Shown: piece after piece, positions 26,043 through 34,122 of the stretch
Layout of the letters: every line of letters starts with the position of its first letter
How positions within the stretch are numbered: position 1 is the first letter of the stretch
Assembly (NCBI GenBank): GCA_964515335.1
Contig: CAZETS010000012.1
Span: 20,096 to 84,095 of the forward strand
Reading direction: 5' to 3'
DNA length: 64,000 nucleotides
DNA from: TMED88 sp964515335
Lineage (GTDB): Bacteria > Myxococcota_A > UBA9160 > UBA4427
Program-made: the position numbers and the translations under genes
The notes under the pieces: generated by a model
The model's database searches: none
Seen by the model: only the letters and a program-made list of their open reading frames with translations
Told to the model about the DNA's origin: nothing

Positions 26043-27242
26043 ATGTCCGACCGACACGAAGATCAGAGCCACGGCGCCCCGAAGCAGCGGGCGACCCGCG
26101 CCGGTGTCGTCACCGTCGCGACGCTGCTGGTCGCGCTGTGGCTGCCGTTCGTCGCGCAGTGGTTCCTGCCGGTCCCGAAGCTCTCCTCCACGGAAAAGCG
26201 CTTCCGCGCACCGTGGCCCGTCCTCGAGGCGACGCGAGAGAGCCTAGTGACGTGGCCTTCCCGCGCCGAGGCCTGGTACGACGACCACCTCGGGTTTCGC
26301 GACTGGCTGATCGGCGCCTGGGCGAACCTCAACATCCGCCTCTTCGGCGTCTCGCCGATCGAGCTGACGGTGGTCGGCAAGGACGGCTGGCTGTTTCTCG
26401 GCGACCGCGATGCGATCGCCCACTACCGCGGCCTCGACCCGCTCTCGCCCCAGGAGCTCGAGGCCTGGCGACGCGTCACCGTCGAGCGCCGCGACTGGCT
26501 GGCCGAGCGCGGCATCGCCTACCTGCTGGTGCTGGTGCCCGACAAGCACCTCGTCTACCGCGAGCACATGCCCGACTCGCTGCCGCGGAGCAGCGAGTCC
26601 CATCCCCTCGAGCAGCTGTCGAGCCACCTGCAGGCCACCACCGACGTCGACGTGCTCGACCTGCGTCCGGCGCTGCTCGCCGCCAAGGCGCGCGGCCGGG
26701 TCTACCACAAGACCGACTCGCACTGGAACGACGTCGGCGCCTGGGAGGCGTACCGCGCGATCCACGAGCGGCTGCAGCAGATGCTGCCGGCGCTCGCCGG
26801 CGTGCCGGCGGCGGCGATCGATCCCGGTCGGCGCGTCGAGCCCGGCCTGGGCCTCGCCAACGCGATCGCGATGGCCGACGCGTACCCGGAGGAGATCCTC
26901 GAGGCGCGCCTCGTGGCCCCGCGCGCGACGCTGCGACCGGATCGGGCCCCCGAAAAGCGCGGCATCGCGAAGACGCTGCGGCCCGTCCGGTACCAACACC
27001 CCGACCGCTCCCGGCCGCGCGCGGTGATGTTCCGCGACTCGTTCGCCAACGCGCTGATCCCCTACCTCGCCGAGGACTTCTCGCGCGTCGCCTTCGTGTG
27101 GGATCGCGACCTCGACCCGGAGCTGGTCCTGCGCGAGCGGCCGGACGTCGTCATCCAGGAGATCGTCGGGCGCTTCCTCGGCCGCCGGCCGAAGGACATC
27201 GACGAAGTGCGCGCCCGCAGCAGCAGACTGCGGGATCGGTGA
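26043..27242 (+). CDS. AlgJ/AlgX-type SGNH polysaccharide O-acetylation protein
   Basis: This 399-residue protein has one N-terminal membrane helix (about 21-43) and a periplasmic SGNH-like domain. The catalytic set typical of AlgJ/AlgX is visible: D225-x-H227 in YHKTDSHWN and S333 in FRDSFANAL. A KDGWLFLGDRD motif lies at 113-123, common to this family. In the alginate system AlgI moves the acetyl group across the inner membrane and AlgJ/AlgX take it up. Here the pair AlgI-like/AlgJ-like probably acetylates an envelope polysaccharide; no alginate polymerase genes are nearby. Confidence 0.9.
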   Translation: MSDRHEDQSHGAPKQRATRAGVVTVATLLVALWLPFVAQWFLPVPKLSSTEKRFRAPWPVLEATRESLVTWPSRAEAWYDDHLGFRDWLIGAWANLNIRLFGVSPIELTVVGKDGWLFLGDRDAIAHYRGLDPLSPQELEAWRRVTVERRDWLAERGIAYLLVLVPDKHLVYREHMPDSLPRSSESHPLEQLSSHLQATTDVDVLDLRPALLAAKARGRVYHKTDSHWNDVGAWEAYRAIHERLQQMLPALAGVPAAAIDPGRRVEPGLGLANAIAMADAYPEEILEARLVAPRATLRPDRAPEKRGIAKTLRPVRYQHPDRSRPRAVMFRDSFANALIPYLAEDFSRVAFVWDRDLDPELVLRERPDVVIQEIVGRFLGRRPKDIDEVRARSSRLRDR

Positions 27243-27251
27243 CCCGCGGCG

Positions 27252-27686
27252 CTACTTCACCGTCAGCACGGGGCAAGGCGCGTGGCGCAGCGTGCGCTCG
27301 GCGATGCTGCCGAGCAGCACGTGCTTGAGCCCCGTGTTGCCCCGAGTGCCCATCACGATCAGATCGCTGCCGAGCTCGCGCGCCAGCGCATCGATCGCGG
27401 CGTCCGGCGGCCCGTCGCGCAGGTGGCTCTCGACCGTCACGCCCCCCGCGGCCACCTCCTTCTCGACACGCTCGAGCTCGCGGCCCGCGGCGGCGCGCGC
27501 TTCACCGACGAAGTTGTCGGGCAACGCCACCTCGTAGGGGGTCATCACCGGAAGCGGCAGCTCGAAGGCGTGCACCAGGTCGACCTTCGCCGCGAACTGC
27601 TTGGCGATGCCGACGCCGGCCTCGACGGCCTTGTGGCTGTGCTCGGAGAAATCGACTGCGATCAGGATGCGCTCGTACAGGGCCAC
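27252..27686 (-). CDS. Universal stress protein (UspA family)
   Basis: This 144-residue protein has the Usp alpha/beta fold: ILIAVDFSEHSHKAVEAGVG at the N-terminus and the ATP-binding signature GTRGNTGLKHVLLGSIAERTL (G-2x-G-9x-GS) near 117-137, so it probably binds ATP. Single Usp domain of ordinary length. Start is GTG at 27686 with GGAGG about 9 bases upstream. The gene stands 10 bases after the AlgJ-like gene ends on the other strand. Stress role is by family. Confidence 0.92.
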   Translation of the reverse strand: MALYERILIAVDFSEHSHKAVEAGVGIAKQFAAKVDLVHAFELPLPVMTPYEVALPDNFVGEARAAAGRELERVEKEVAAGGVTVESHLRDGPPDAAIDALARELGSDLIVMGTRGNTGLKHVLLGSIAERTLRHAPCPVLTVK

Positions 27687-27728
27687 GAAACCGGCCTCCT
27701 CTCTGACTCTGGATTCACCACGATCGAC

Positions 27729-28676
27729 TCACACCTCGACGAGGAGCTCCTCGCGCGGTGCGCCGGGCCGGCGCAGCTCGAGGCTCCGGCGCGTCGGGAT
27801 GAGCCGCACCCACGCCCCCGCCGCCGCTTCGTCCGGCGGGCAGAGCGCCTTCTCGTCGAGCAGGCGTTCGCTGCCCGCGGCGTCGCGCAGCGCATCGGCG
27901 ATGCGCTCGGGCCGACCGGCGGCCAGCGGCGCTTCGTCGGCGCGCTCGTGGCGACGCTTCGCTCCCTCGAAGTGCACCGCGGCCCGCGCCCCGTCTGCGT
28001 CGGCCACGAGCAACGTGCCGAACCCCCAGGCCGGCCGGCTCGTCGCCCAGTCGAGCGCCGTCTCGACCGACTCGAAGCGCTGCAGGCACTCCTGCACGAG
28101 CAGCAGCGGAGAAGGCCCCGCCACGACGGGCCCGGACGTCGCCGGCAGGGGGACCATGCAGGCCGCGAGCCCCGCGGCGTTCACCCCGGCCAGCGACGAG
28201 GCGAGCCACGGCTGCGCGAGCTCGACCGACTCGAAGCCGACGGCCGGGCTGCTTCGCCGGACCACGATTCCGCCGTCCCCGAAGAGCCGGCTCGGCAGAC
28301 TCCGCGCCAGCGTCACGCCGGGCGAGTCGTGAAGCCCGATCGCCGAGATGGACACGGCGGGCTGCGTCTCGATCGCGTCGTCGCCGAGGCAGGCGGTCCG
28401 CGCGTGCAGGACCAGAATCGTATCGACCGGCACGCCGGCGCCGCGGGCGACGCCATCCATGCGTTCGGCGAGGTGCGTGTAGTGCCTGATCGTCTCGCGC
28501 GCGACTCCCGCGGAGCGGACCGGGCCGGACGTGAAGGGCGCAAGCGACGGCCAACGCCGGCGCTTCGTCGCGAGCCCGCGATGGGCGGCCGCCTCGCGCA
28601 CCGAGTACGCCAGGGCGCGCCCCTGCGCGAGACCCATGTCCCGGGGATGCCCGGCGACGTCGACGGCCGAGAACAT
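27729..28676 (-). CDS. Peptidase C45/acyltransferase-like Ntn hydrolase (nucleophile unclear)
   Basis: This 315-residue protein resembles the isopenicillin-N acyltransferase/C45 family: N-terminal GHPRDMGLAQGRALAYSVRE, a middle ILVLHARTA segment, SLAGVNAAGLAACMVPL, ALDWATSRPAWGFGTLLVAD and a final LRRPGAP part. In that family a cysteine exposed by self-cleavage is the nucleophile, usually as (G)C-T/S followed by a gap and an R-N/D pair. Here the matching part reads AVSISAIG then LARSLP, so the cysteine seems replaced by serine; the nearest cysteine is the one in TACLGDD. It overlaps the LarE stop by one base (TGATG), so the two may be translated together. Function uncertain. Confidence 0.6.
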   Translation of the reverse strand: MFSAVDVAGHPRDMGLAQGRALAYSVREAAAHRGLATKRRRWPSLAPFTSGPVRSAGVARETIRHYTHLAERMDGVARGAGVPVDTILVLHARTACLGDDAIETQPAVSISAIGLHDSPGVTLARSLPSRLFGDGGIVVRRSSPAVGFESVELAQPWLASSLAGVNAAGLAACMVPLPATSGPVVAGPSPLLLVQECLQRFESVETALDWATSRPAWGFGTLLVADADGARAAVHFEGAKRRHERADEAPLAAGRPERIADALRDAAGSERLLDEKALCPPDEAAAGAWVRLIPTRRSLELRRPGAPREELLVEV

Positions 28677-29542
28677 CAGTGGTCCTGCCGCGGATCGCCG
28701 ACGAGCACGCGGCTCGACTCGGCGAGTCCGGCATTGAGGGATCCCATCCGGTACCCGTCGGCGTCGACGCACACCCACCGGAAGCCGAGCGGCTTGATGG
28801 CCTCGGAGATGTCTCGCAGGCGGGCCGCATCGAGACCGTCGGCGAGCTCGCGCGGATCGATCTCGATGCGCGCCACCTCCCCGTGGTGCCGCAGGCGCAC
28901 CTGGCTGAAGCCGAGCCCACGCAGCCGAGCCTCGCCCTCCTCGACCTGCGAGAGGCGCTCGGGCGTCACTTCGGTTCCGTACGGCAGCCGCGAGGCCAGG
29001 CAGGCGGAGGCGGGGAGATCCCAGCAAGGCAGGCCGGCCTCCCGGGCCAGGGTGCGAATGCCCGACTTGTCGAGCCCCGCATCGAGCAGCGGCGACAGCA
29101 CGCGATGCTCGGCCGCGGCGCGGTGCCCCGGGCGATGGTCGCCGCGGTCGTCGACGTTGATCCCGTAGGCGAGCGCGTCGAAGCCGAGCTCGTCGAGCAG
29201 CGACTCCATGCGGACGAACAGCTCGGTCTTGCAGTGGTAGCAGCGGTCCGGCGCGTTGCGTCGGTAGCTCACCTGCTCCATCTCGTGGGTCTCGACGAAG
29301 CGGTGGGAGATGCCGAAGTCCTGCACGATCCGCTCGGCCATCTCGCGGTGACTCGCCGGGTAGGAGGGCGAGACCGCGGTCACCGCCAGCGCGTCGTCGC
29401 CGAGGGCGCGCGCCGCCGCCCAGGCCAGGTAGCTCGAGTCGACGCCCCCGGAGAAGGCGACGAGCAGGCGCCCGGCCGAGGCCAGACGCTCGAGCAGGAC
29501 GTCCTGCTGGGACAGCAGCGCCGGCGGGAGGGGGGTGGACAC
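28676..29542 (-). CDS. larE: LarE-type ATP-dependent sulfur transferase
   Basis: This 288-residue PP-loop enzyme adenylates its substrate and donates sulfur. LarE builds the sulfur part of the nickel-pincer cofactor of lactate racemase. The PP-loop SGGVDSS is at 31-37; C101 and C104 (RCYHCKTEL) and C181 (SACLASRLPYG) are positioned as in LarE proteins that hold a [4Fe-4S] cluster at three cysteines, while single-cysteine LarE types lose the cysteine itself. Start is GTG at 29542 as the next in-frame start would remove the PP-loop. No larA, larB or larC is nearby, so it may serve another sulfur step. Divergent from ddl. Confidence 0.88.
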   Translation of the reverse strand: MSTPLPPALLSQQDVLLERLASAGRLLVAFSGGVDSSYLAWAAARALGDDALAVTAVSPSYPASHREMAERIVQDFGISHRFVETHEMEQVSYRRNAPDRCYHCKTELFVRMESLLDELGFDALAYGINVDDRGDHRPGHRAAAEHRVLSPLLDAGLDKSGIRTLAREAGLPCWDLPASACLASRLPYGTEVTPERLSQVEEGEARLRGLGFSQVRLRHHGEVARIEIDPRELADGLDAARLRDISEAIKPLGFRWVCVDADGYRMGSLNAGLAESSRVLVGDPRQDH

Positions 29543-29650
29543 CGCAGCAGAGTACGAACCCGCCGAATCGGGGTCAACACGGGCCCTCGGAGCCTGGGGG
29601 CCGGAACGATCCTCCCAGGCCCGGGGTCGGCTATGGTGGAGCACAGGGGG

Positions 29651-30760
29651 ATGAGCGTGGCCAAGCTGCGCGTGGGTCTGCTGTTCGGCGGGCGATCGGT
29701 GGAGCACGAGGTCTCGATCGCGTCGGCGACGTCGATCCTGCAGGCCCTCGACCCGGAGCGCTACGACGTGTCGCTGATCGCCGTCGATCCCGACGGCCGC
29801 TGGCGCCTCGGCGCGGGGGCCGCGCTGCTGCCCTCGGGATCGATCGAGGGCAGCGAGGTAGTGCTGCCCGCTGCCCCGGGCGGCGGCGCCCTGCTTCCCG
29901 TCGACCGCGACGAAGACGCCATCAAGGAGACGCCCGCACTCGACGTCGTCTTCCCGATCGTGCACGGACGCGGCGGCGAGGACGGCACGCTACAGGGCCT
30001 GCTCGAGCTCGCCGACGTGCCGTATGTGGGCTCGAGCGTGCTGAGCTCGGCGGTGCAGATGGACAAAGACATCGCCAAGCGGCTGCTCGCCGCCGCCGGC
30101 CTGCCGGTCCTGCCGTGGGTGGCGCTGCGCTCGAGCAGCCTCGCCGACGGCGGCGCCGAGGAGGTCGCGCGGTCGATCGTCCGCGAGCTCGGGCTGCCGG
30201 TGTTCGTCAAGCCGGCCAACTCCGGCTCTTCGGTGGGCATCACCAGGGCCGCGAGCGAGAGCGAACTCGTCGCCTCGCTCCACGAGGCTGCGCGCTACGA
30301 CGACAAGATCATCGCCGAGCGCGGCGTGGACGCGCGCGAGATCGAGGTCGCCGTGCTCGGCAACGAGAGCCCCGAGGCGTCGGTGCCCGGCGAGATCATT
30401 CCGCACCACGAGTTCTACGACTACGAGGCGAAGTACCACGACGAGTCGACCGAGCTGGCGATTCCCGCGGACCTGCCCGAGGAGGTCTCGAAGAGGCTTC
30501 GCGGCGTGGCGATCGAGGCCTACCGGGCCCTGGACGCGGAGGGCATGGCGCGGGTGGATTTTCTCGTGGAGGAAGGCTCCATCTGGATCAACGAGCTGAA
30601 CAGCCTGCCGGGCTTCACCGACGGGTCGATGTATCCGCGGCTCTGGGAGGCGAGCGGACTGCCCTACACGGCCCTGCTCGACCGGCTGATCGAGCTCGCC
30701 ATCGAGCGCCACGCGCGTCGCTCGAACCTCGAGACGCGCTATCGGCGCTCGGGCGGCTGA
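29651..30760 (+). CDS. ddl: D-alanine--D-alanine ligase
   Basis: This 369-residue ATP-grasp enzyme joins two D-alanines for peptidoglycan synthesis in the cytoplasm. Hallmarks are GGRSVEHEVSIASA, FPIVHGRGGEDGTLQGLLEL, VGSSVLSSAVQMDKDIAKRLL, PVFVKPANSGSSVGI, YDYEAKYHDEST (the Tyr typical of D-Ala-D-Ala types rather than D-Lac types), and NELNSLPGFTDGSMYP. The ATG at 29651 is chosen as GGTGGAG is 8 bases upstream; an in-frame ATG at 29633 is less good. Other mur/fts genes are not in the window. Confidence 0.95.
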   Translation: MSVAKLRVGLLFGGRSVEHEVSIASATSILQALDPERYDVSLIAVDPDGRWRLGAGAALLPSGSIEGSEVVLPAAPGGGALLPVDRDEDAIKETPALDVVFPIVHGRGGEDGTLQGLLELADVPYVGSSVLSSAVQMDKDIAKRLLAAAGLPVLPWVALRSSSLADGGAEEVARSIVRELGLPVFVKPANSGSSVGITRAASESELVASLHEAARYDDKIIAERGVDAREIEVAVLGNESPEASVPGEIIPHHEFYDYEAKYHDESTELAIPADLPEEVSKRLRGVAIEAYRALDAEGMARVDFLVEEGSIWINELNSLPGFTDGSMYPRLWEASGLPYTALLDRLIELAIERHARRSNLETRYRRSGG

Positions 30761-30782
30761 GCGGCAGGCCGGGCGCTCGTCG

Positions 30783-32252
30783 CTACTCGTCGCCCCACTT
30801 GCGATTGGCGGGCCGGGCCGGCTGCTGCGGTGCGGCGGCCTTGTTGGGGCTCGGCACCACGTAGCCCAGCGCGCGCAGCTGGGCGGCGTGCATCTCGTCG
30901 ACATCGATCTCCGGCGTCGACCCCCAGGCGACGCCGCCTTCGAAGAACTCCTCGAGGTCGCCGCGAAGCTCGCCCCGGACGTCCGCACGGCGACCGGCCA
31001 GGTTTCGCTGCTCACTCGGGTCGACCGACTTGTCGTACAGCTCGAGTCGATTCGGCGGGCGCAGCTGGTGGAGCATCCGGAAGTCCTTCTTCACGATCGA
31101 CACCAGCGGGTCGGGCTCGCTGCCCGTGCGGCCCCAGGTGCGATCGAGCTGTGCGAACACGGGCCGGTTCGCGAGGTCTTCCGGCACCTCGCGCAGCCCG
31201 GCGGCGGCCTCGATGAGCGGCACCAGCGAGCGCCCCTCGGCATCCGGCAGAGGCGGCAGCCCCAGCAAGTCGAGCACGGTCGGCCAGATGTCGACGTTGG
31301 CCACGCGCTGCTCGACGACGAGGCCAGGCGAGAGCGACACCGGCGGGGCGATGATGAGCGGCACCTCCTGCACCTCGCCGTAGAGATTGCGCGCGTGCCC
31401 CTCCCCGCCGTGCTCGAAGAACGCCTCGCCGTGATCCGAGGCGACGATGATCCACGTCTCGTCGAGCAGCCCCGCCTGACGGAGAACGTCGACGAGCAGC
31501 CCGATGTTCCTGTCCGTCCAGTGGATCGAGCTGTCGTAGATGTCGGAGAAGCCGGACCCGAACTCCGGGGACGTGTCGGCGTAGACGTACTGGTGGACGT
31601 CCATGTAGTGGGCGTACAGGAAGAAGGGCGCGTCTCCGACGCCGACCACGAACTCCGAGGCCGATTCGGTGATATCGAGATCGGTGCCCGTCAACGAGTG
31701 CGCGGAGGGATTGGGCCGGCGCACGTTTCCGACGGGCCGGTTCTTGAGCGGCCGGTAGTAGAGGTCGAAGCCCTGGTCGAAGCCGAAGTTGTTGGCCACC
31801 CAGCCGTTGCGCCAGACACCGGCCGTCCGGTAGCCGGCCTCTCGGAAAACCTCGGCGGGCAGCAGCGCCTCGGGCGGCAGCGCGTGCGGGAAGCGCATCA
31901 CTCCCGTGCGCTGCGGATAGAGCCCCGTCCACAGCGACGCCATCGAGGCCTTCGTCCAGCTGCTCTGGCTCTCCACGTGCGCGAAGCGGATGCCGCGCGC
32001 CGCCAGCGCGTCGAGGTTGGGACTGGTGGGGCGCTGATAGCCGTAGGCCGAGAGGCGGTCGGCGCGCAGCGTGTCGATCAGGATGAAGACGACGTTGTAT
32101 CGCCCCTGGTCCCGCAGGGCGAGCACGTCCTCGACACCGCCCGCCGGCGCCTCGACGTCGACGCGGCGAAACTGCGAAAAAACCCCGGCCACGAGCAACA
32201 GCGCAGCCAGCCCGAAGTAGAGCCAGGATGATTTCAGCAGCTTGCCGAACAC
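30783..32252 (-). CDS. Membrane-anchored sulfatase-fold (alkaline phosphatase superfamily) protein, Thr nucleophile
   Basis: This 489-residue protein has an N-terminal membrane helix (about 9-26) and an AP-superfamily catalytic domain. Metal ligands appear as D60 in FILIDTLRAD and in the SDHGEAF motif. The formylglycine site (C/S-x-P-x-R) of true sulfatases is absent; the position reads SSWTKAS with T100, as in the threonine nucleophile of LtaS-type and phosphoethanolamine transferases. A phospho-group transfer or diester hydrolysis is therefore likelier than sulfate hydrolysis. A second helix-like tail ends with PRANRKWGDE-type residues. Start is GTG at 32252. The gene ends 22 bases from ddl (convergent). 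Confidence 0.85.
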   Translation of the reverse strand: MFGKLLKSSWLYFGLAALLLVAGVFSQFRRVDVEAPAGGVEDVLALRDQGRYNVVFILIDTLRADRLSAYGYQRPTSPNLDALAARGIRFAHVESQSSWTKASMASLWTGLYPQRTGVMRFPHALPPEALLPAEVFREAGYRTAGVWRNGWVANNFGFDQGFDLYYRPLKNRPVGNVRRPNPSAHSLTGTDLDITESASEFVVGVGDAPFFLYAHYMDVHQYVYADTSPEFGSGFSDIYDSSIHWTDRNIGLLVDVLRQAGLLDETWIIVASDHGEAFFEHGGEGHARNLYGEVQEVPLIIAPPVSLSPGLVVEQRVANVDIWPTVLDLLGLPPLPDAEGRSLVPLIEAAAGLREVPEDLANRPVFAQLDRTWGRTGSEPDPLVSIVKKDFRMLHQLRPPNRLELYDKSVDPSEQRNLAGRRADVRGELRGDLEEFFEGGVAWGSTPEIDVDEMHAAQLRALGYVVPSPNKAAAPQQPARPANRKWGDE

Positions 32253-32443
32253 TCAGCGGGCCTCCGTGGGATTACTCGGCGCCGCGAGCAGCCCTCGCCT
32301 CGTGGCCCTCGAATCGGACATCGGTCGCCGGAGCTTATCCGAAAAGACGCCACGGCCCACGATCGGGTGGCAGCCGGCACCGGAGCAGAACCACCGGCGC
32401 CCCGCCAGGGAGGCAACCCGCGGGTCGAGGATGAGGATCGAGC

Positions 32444-32479
32444 AAAAAAAAGGGCGGCCACCCTTGCGGGTGGCCGCCC
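32444..32479 (-). terminator. Rho-independent terminator of the PEP-CTERM gene
   Basis: Read on the minus strand, a perfect 12-bp GC-rich stem (32468-32479 pairing with 32452-32463) with a TTGC tetraloop is followed by eight uridines (32444-32451). It begins 36 bases past the stop at 32515. This is a textbook intrinsic terminator. The rest of the 32253-32514 gap holds nothing else I can name. Confidence 0.95.
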
Positions 32480-32514
32480 GACTCAGCTCGATTACGAACT
32501 CAAGTCTTCGCGGA

Positions 32515-33480
32515 TCAGCCCTTCATCCGCTTGCGGCCGATGAAGATCAGGCCAGCCGCACCGGACACCAGGAGCAGCACCGTTCCCGGCTCGGGCACGA
32601 AGACGAACTTCTTCGTCAGCACGGCGGGAATGTTGCCAACGCCGAGCGCGCCCGTATTGATGCGAACGGGCGAGATCAGCGTGACCATGCCGCCGGCCGA
32701 GGCCGACGCCAGGACGTTGGTGCCACCGAGGGTCACCGTCATCTGGGTCGAAATCGGTCCGGTCGCCATGGTGCTGCGCCAACCGTTTGCCGTGGTGAAC
32801 GTACGAACCGTCTCGGTGCCGGCCGGAGCCAGCGTCACGCCCACACCCTGGACGACGCCGCCACCGCGAGCGACCTCGAGCAGGTTCGTGGTAACGGCCG
32901 TGATGCGGGCCTTACCAGTGATGAACGGAGCGAAGGTCGCGACGATGCCACCGAAGCCGAGCGAGCCACTGCCACCGATGCCGGCGAGGCCGGTCAGTGC
33001 GAACGCGGGGTTCAGGGTGGCGCCAATGCCGAGCACGATCTGACCGTTGATGCCCTCCGAGCCGCCGAGGCAGCCAGTGGGGCAGAGCGTGCCCGAGTTC
33101 GGGGTCGACAGGGGCGGGAGCTGGAGACCACCCAGCGGGTTCGCCGCGCTGAACGCAGCCGTGAGCGCGCCGGTCTGGTTGGTCGCCGTCAGAGTCAGGC
33201 GATCGAGCAGCGCAACACCGGTGAGCAGCGAGGTGCCGACCGAGTTACCCGCCGTCACCCAGATGCTGGCCGTGTCCGCCAAGTCGTGACCACCGCCGTT
33301 GTTCGTGAGCGTCGCCCAGCCGCCGTGCTGATACGTGCCGTTCACCGTAATGGTGGGCAGGCCGCCGAGGTTGAACTTGAGCGTACTGTCGAGCGGTAGG
33401 AAGATACCCGCCGACGCGGTCGAGGAGACCGCGCTCAACATGCCAACCGCAGCAACGAGACCGAGTAACTTGCGTAACAT
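32515..33480 (-). CDS. PEP-CTERM sorting-domain surface protein
   Basis: This 321-residue secreted protein has a signal peptide (KLLGLVAAVGMLSAVSSTASA). The mature body is rich in Thr, Gly and Asn with no enzyme motif. The C-terminus has the PEP-CTERM signal: VPEPGT, then a hydrophobic helix (VLLLVSGAAGLIFI) and basic residues GRKRMKG. Such proteins are cut after sorting by an exosortase (XrtA type) and are often glycosylated and involved in matrix or floc formation. No exosortase gene is in the window. The ATG at 33480 follows a GTG at 33483; AAGGGA sits about 9 bases upstream. A strong terminator follows. Confidence 0.93.
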   Translation of the reverse strand: MLRKLLGLVAAVGMLSAVSSTASAGIFLPLDSTLKFNLGGLPTITVNGTYQHGGWATLTNNGGGHDLADTASIWVTAGNSVGTSLLTGVALLDRLTLTATNQTGALTAAFSAANPLGGLQLPPLSTPNSGTLCPTGCLGGSEGINGQIVLGIGATLNPAFALTGLAGIGGSGSLGFGGIVATFAPFITGKARITAVTTNLLEVARGGGVVQGVGVTLAPAGTETVRTFTTANGWRSTMATGPISTQMTVTLGGTNVLASASAGGMVTLISPVRINTGALGVGNIPAVLTKKFVFVPEPGTVLLLVSGAAGLIFIGRKRMKG

Positions 33481-33546
33481 CACTAGGTTCCCTTTCTGTG
33501 TTTTCCTGGAGTCCTGCTTCCGGTCCTGCTGGTTGTTGCCGTTGCT

Positions 33547-33604
33547 CGCCTTACTAGATGCCGACTTACTAGATGTCGCCTTACTGATGTCGCCTTACTG
33601 ATGT
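33547..33604. repeat. Four tandem 14-15 bp repeats (CGCCTTACT(A)GATGT) upstream of the PEP-CTERM gene
   Basis: Units at 33547-33561, 33562-33576, 33577-33590 and 33591-33604 run head to tail. The first two have an extra A (ACTAGATG) and are 15 bases; the last two are 14 bases and nearly identical. They lie 67-124 bases upstream of the PEP-CTERM start. Possible regulator array or slippage-prone repeat. The unit is too short and has no spacers, so this is not a CRISPR. Confidence 0.85.
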
Positions 33605-34122
33605 GAGTGCCCAGCAAGGGGTAGGACGTGGCACAAAGAGTAGATCGATCAGGTCGAATCGGTCTAGCTCATCCGATCCGGCTGTTTTCTGCTGCTCCTG
33701 CTCTTGCTTTCTGCTGTCCTCAGATCCCGCTCGGCACCCGCCACAGCCTCCGCCGGCCCCGCAAGAAGGGCCGCCAACTCCATTGGCACGACCACTTTCA
33801 CCCGCCGAGGGCACGCATGTCCAGCATTTTTTCACTCACGCCGCTCGAATTTTTTTCTCGGCCGGAGCGCGAAGATGCCCTCGGGGGAACGGCCTGGTAC
33901 AAGATTCACTCCGCGGGAAGATCCGCACCGCATTTCCCGGGGGGCCATGAGCCGGGCCGGCCGGCGCGGTGTCGCTCGAATGGGTGAGTTCACCTCTGCG
34001 GCCGAAATGGCCACCCACGCTCGATCAGGCGACCCGCTGGACTGCTTCGACTGGCTTGGAAGGCCCCTTCGATCCCTTATTCTCCCGCGTCACCCGCGCA
34101 GGCCCGGAGACACACGCGCCCC
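33605..34122. other. Intergenic stretch between PEP-CTERM and TPR lipoprotein genes
   Basis: The gap between the PEP-CTERM gene and the TPR lipoprotein gene is 642 bases (33481-34122); the part past the repeats shows only pyrimidine-rich sequence on the plus strand (33683-33720), a T7 run near 33849, and short open frames without ribosome sites or recognisable domains. I see no tRNA or terminator in it. It should hold promoters for both divergent units. Confidence 0.6.

Noticed and set aside
33547..33604. CRISPR array
   Set aside because: Repeat units of 14-15 bases follow each other without spacers and no cas gene is near; this is a simple tandem repeat.
33628..33987. Short open frames in the PEP-CTERM/TPR intergenic region
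   Set aside because: No ribosome sites, no membrane or domain features, and several overlapping frames are open alike. Treated as non-coding.
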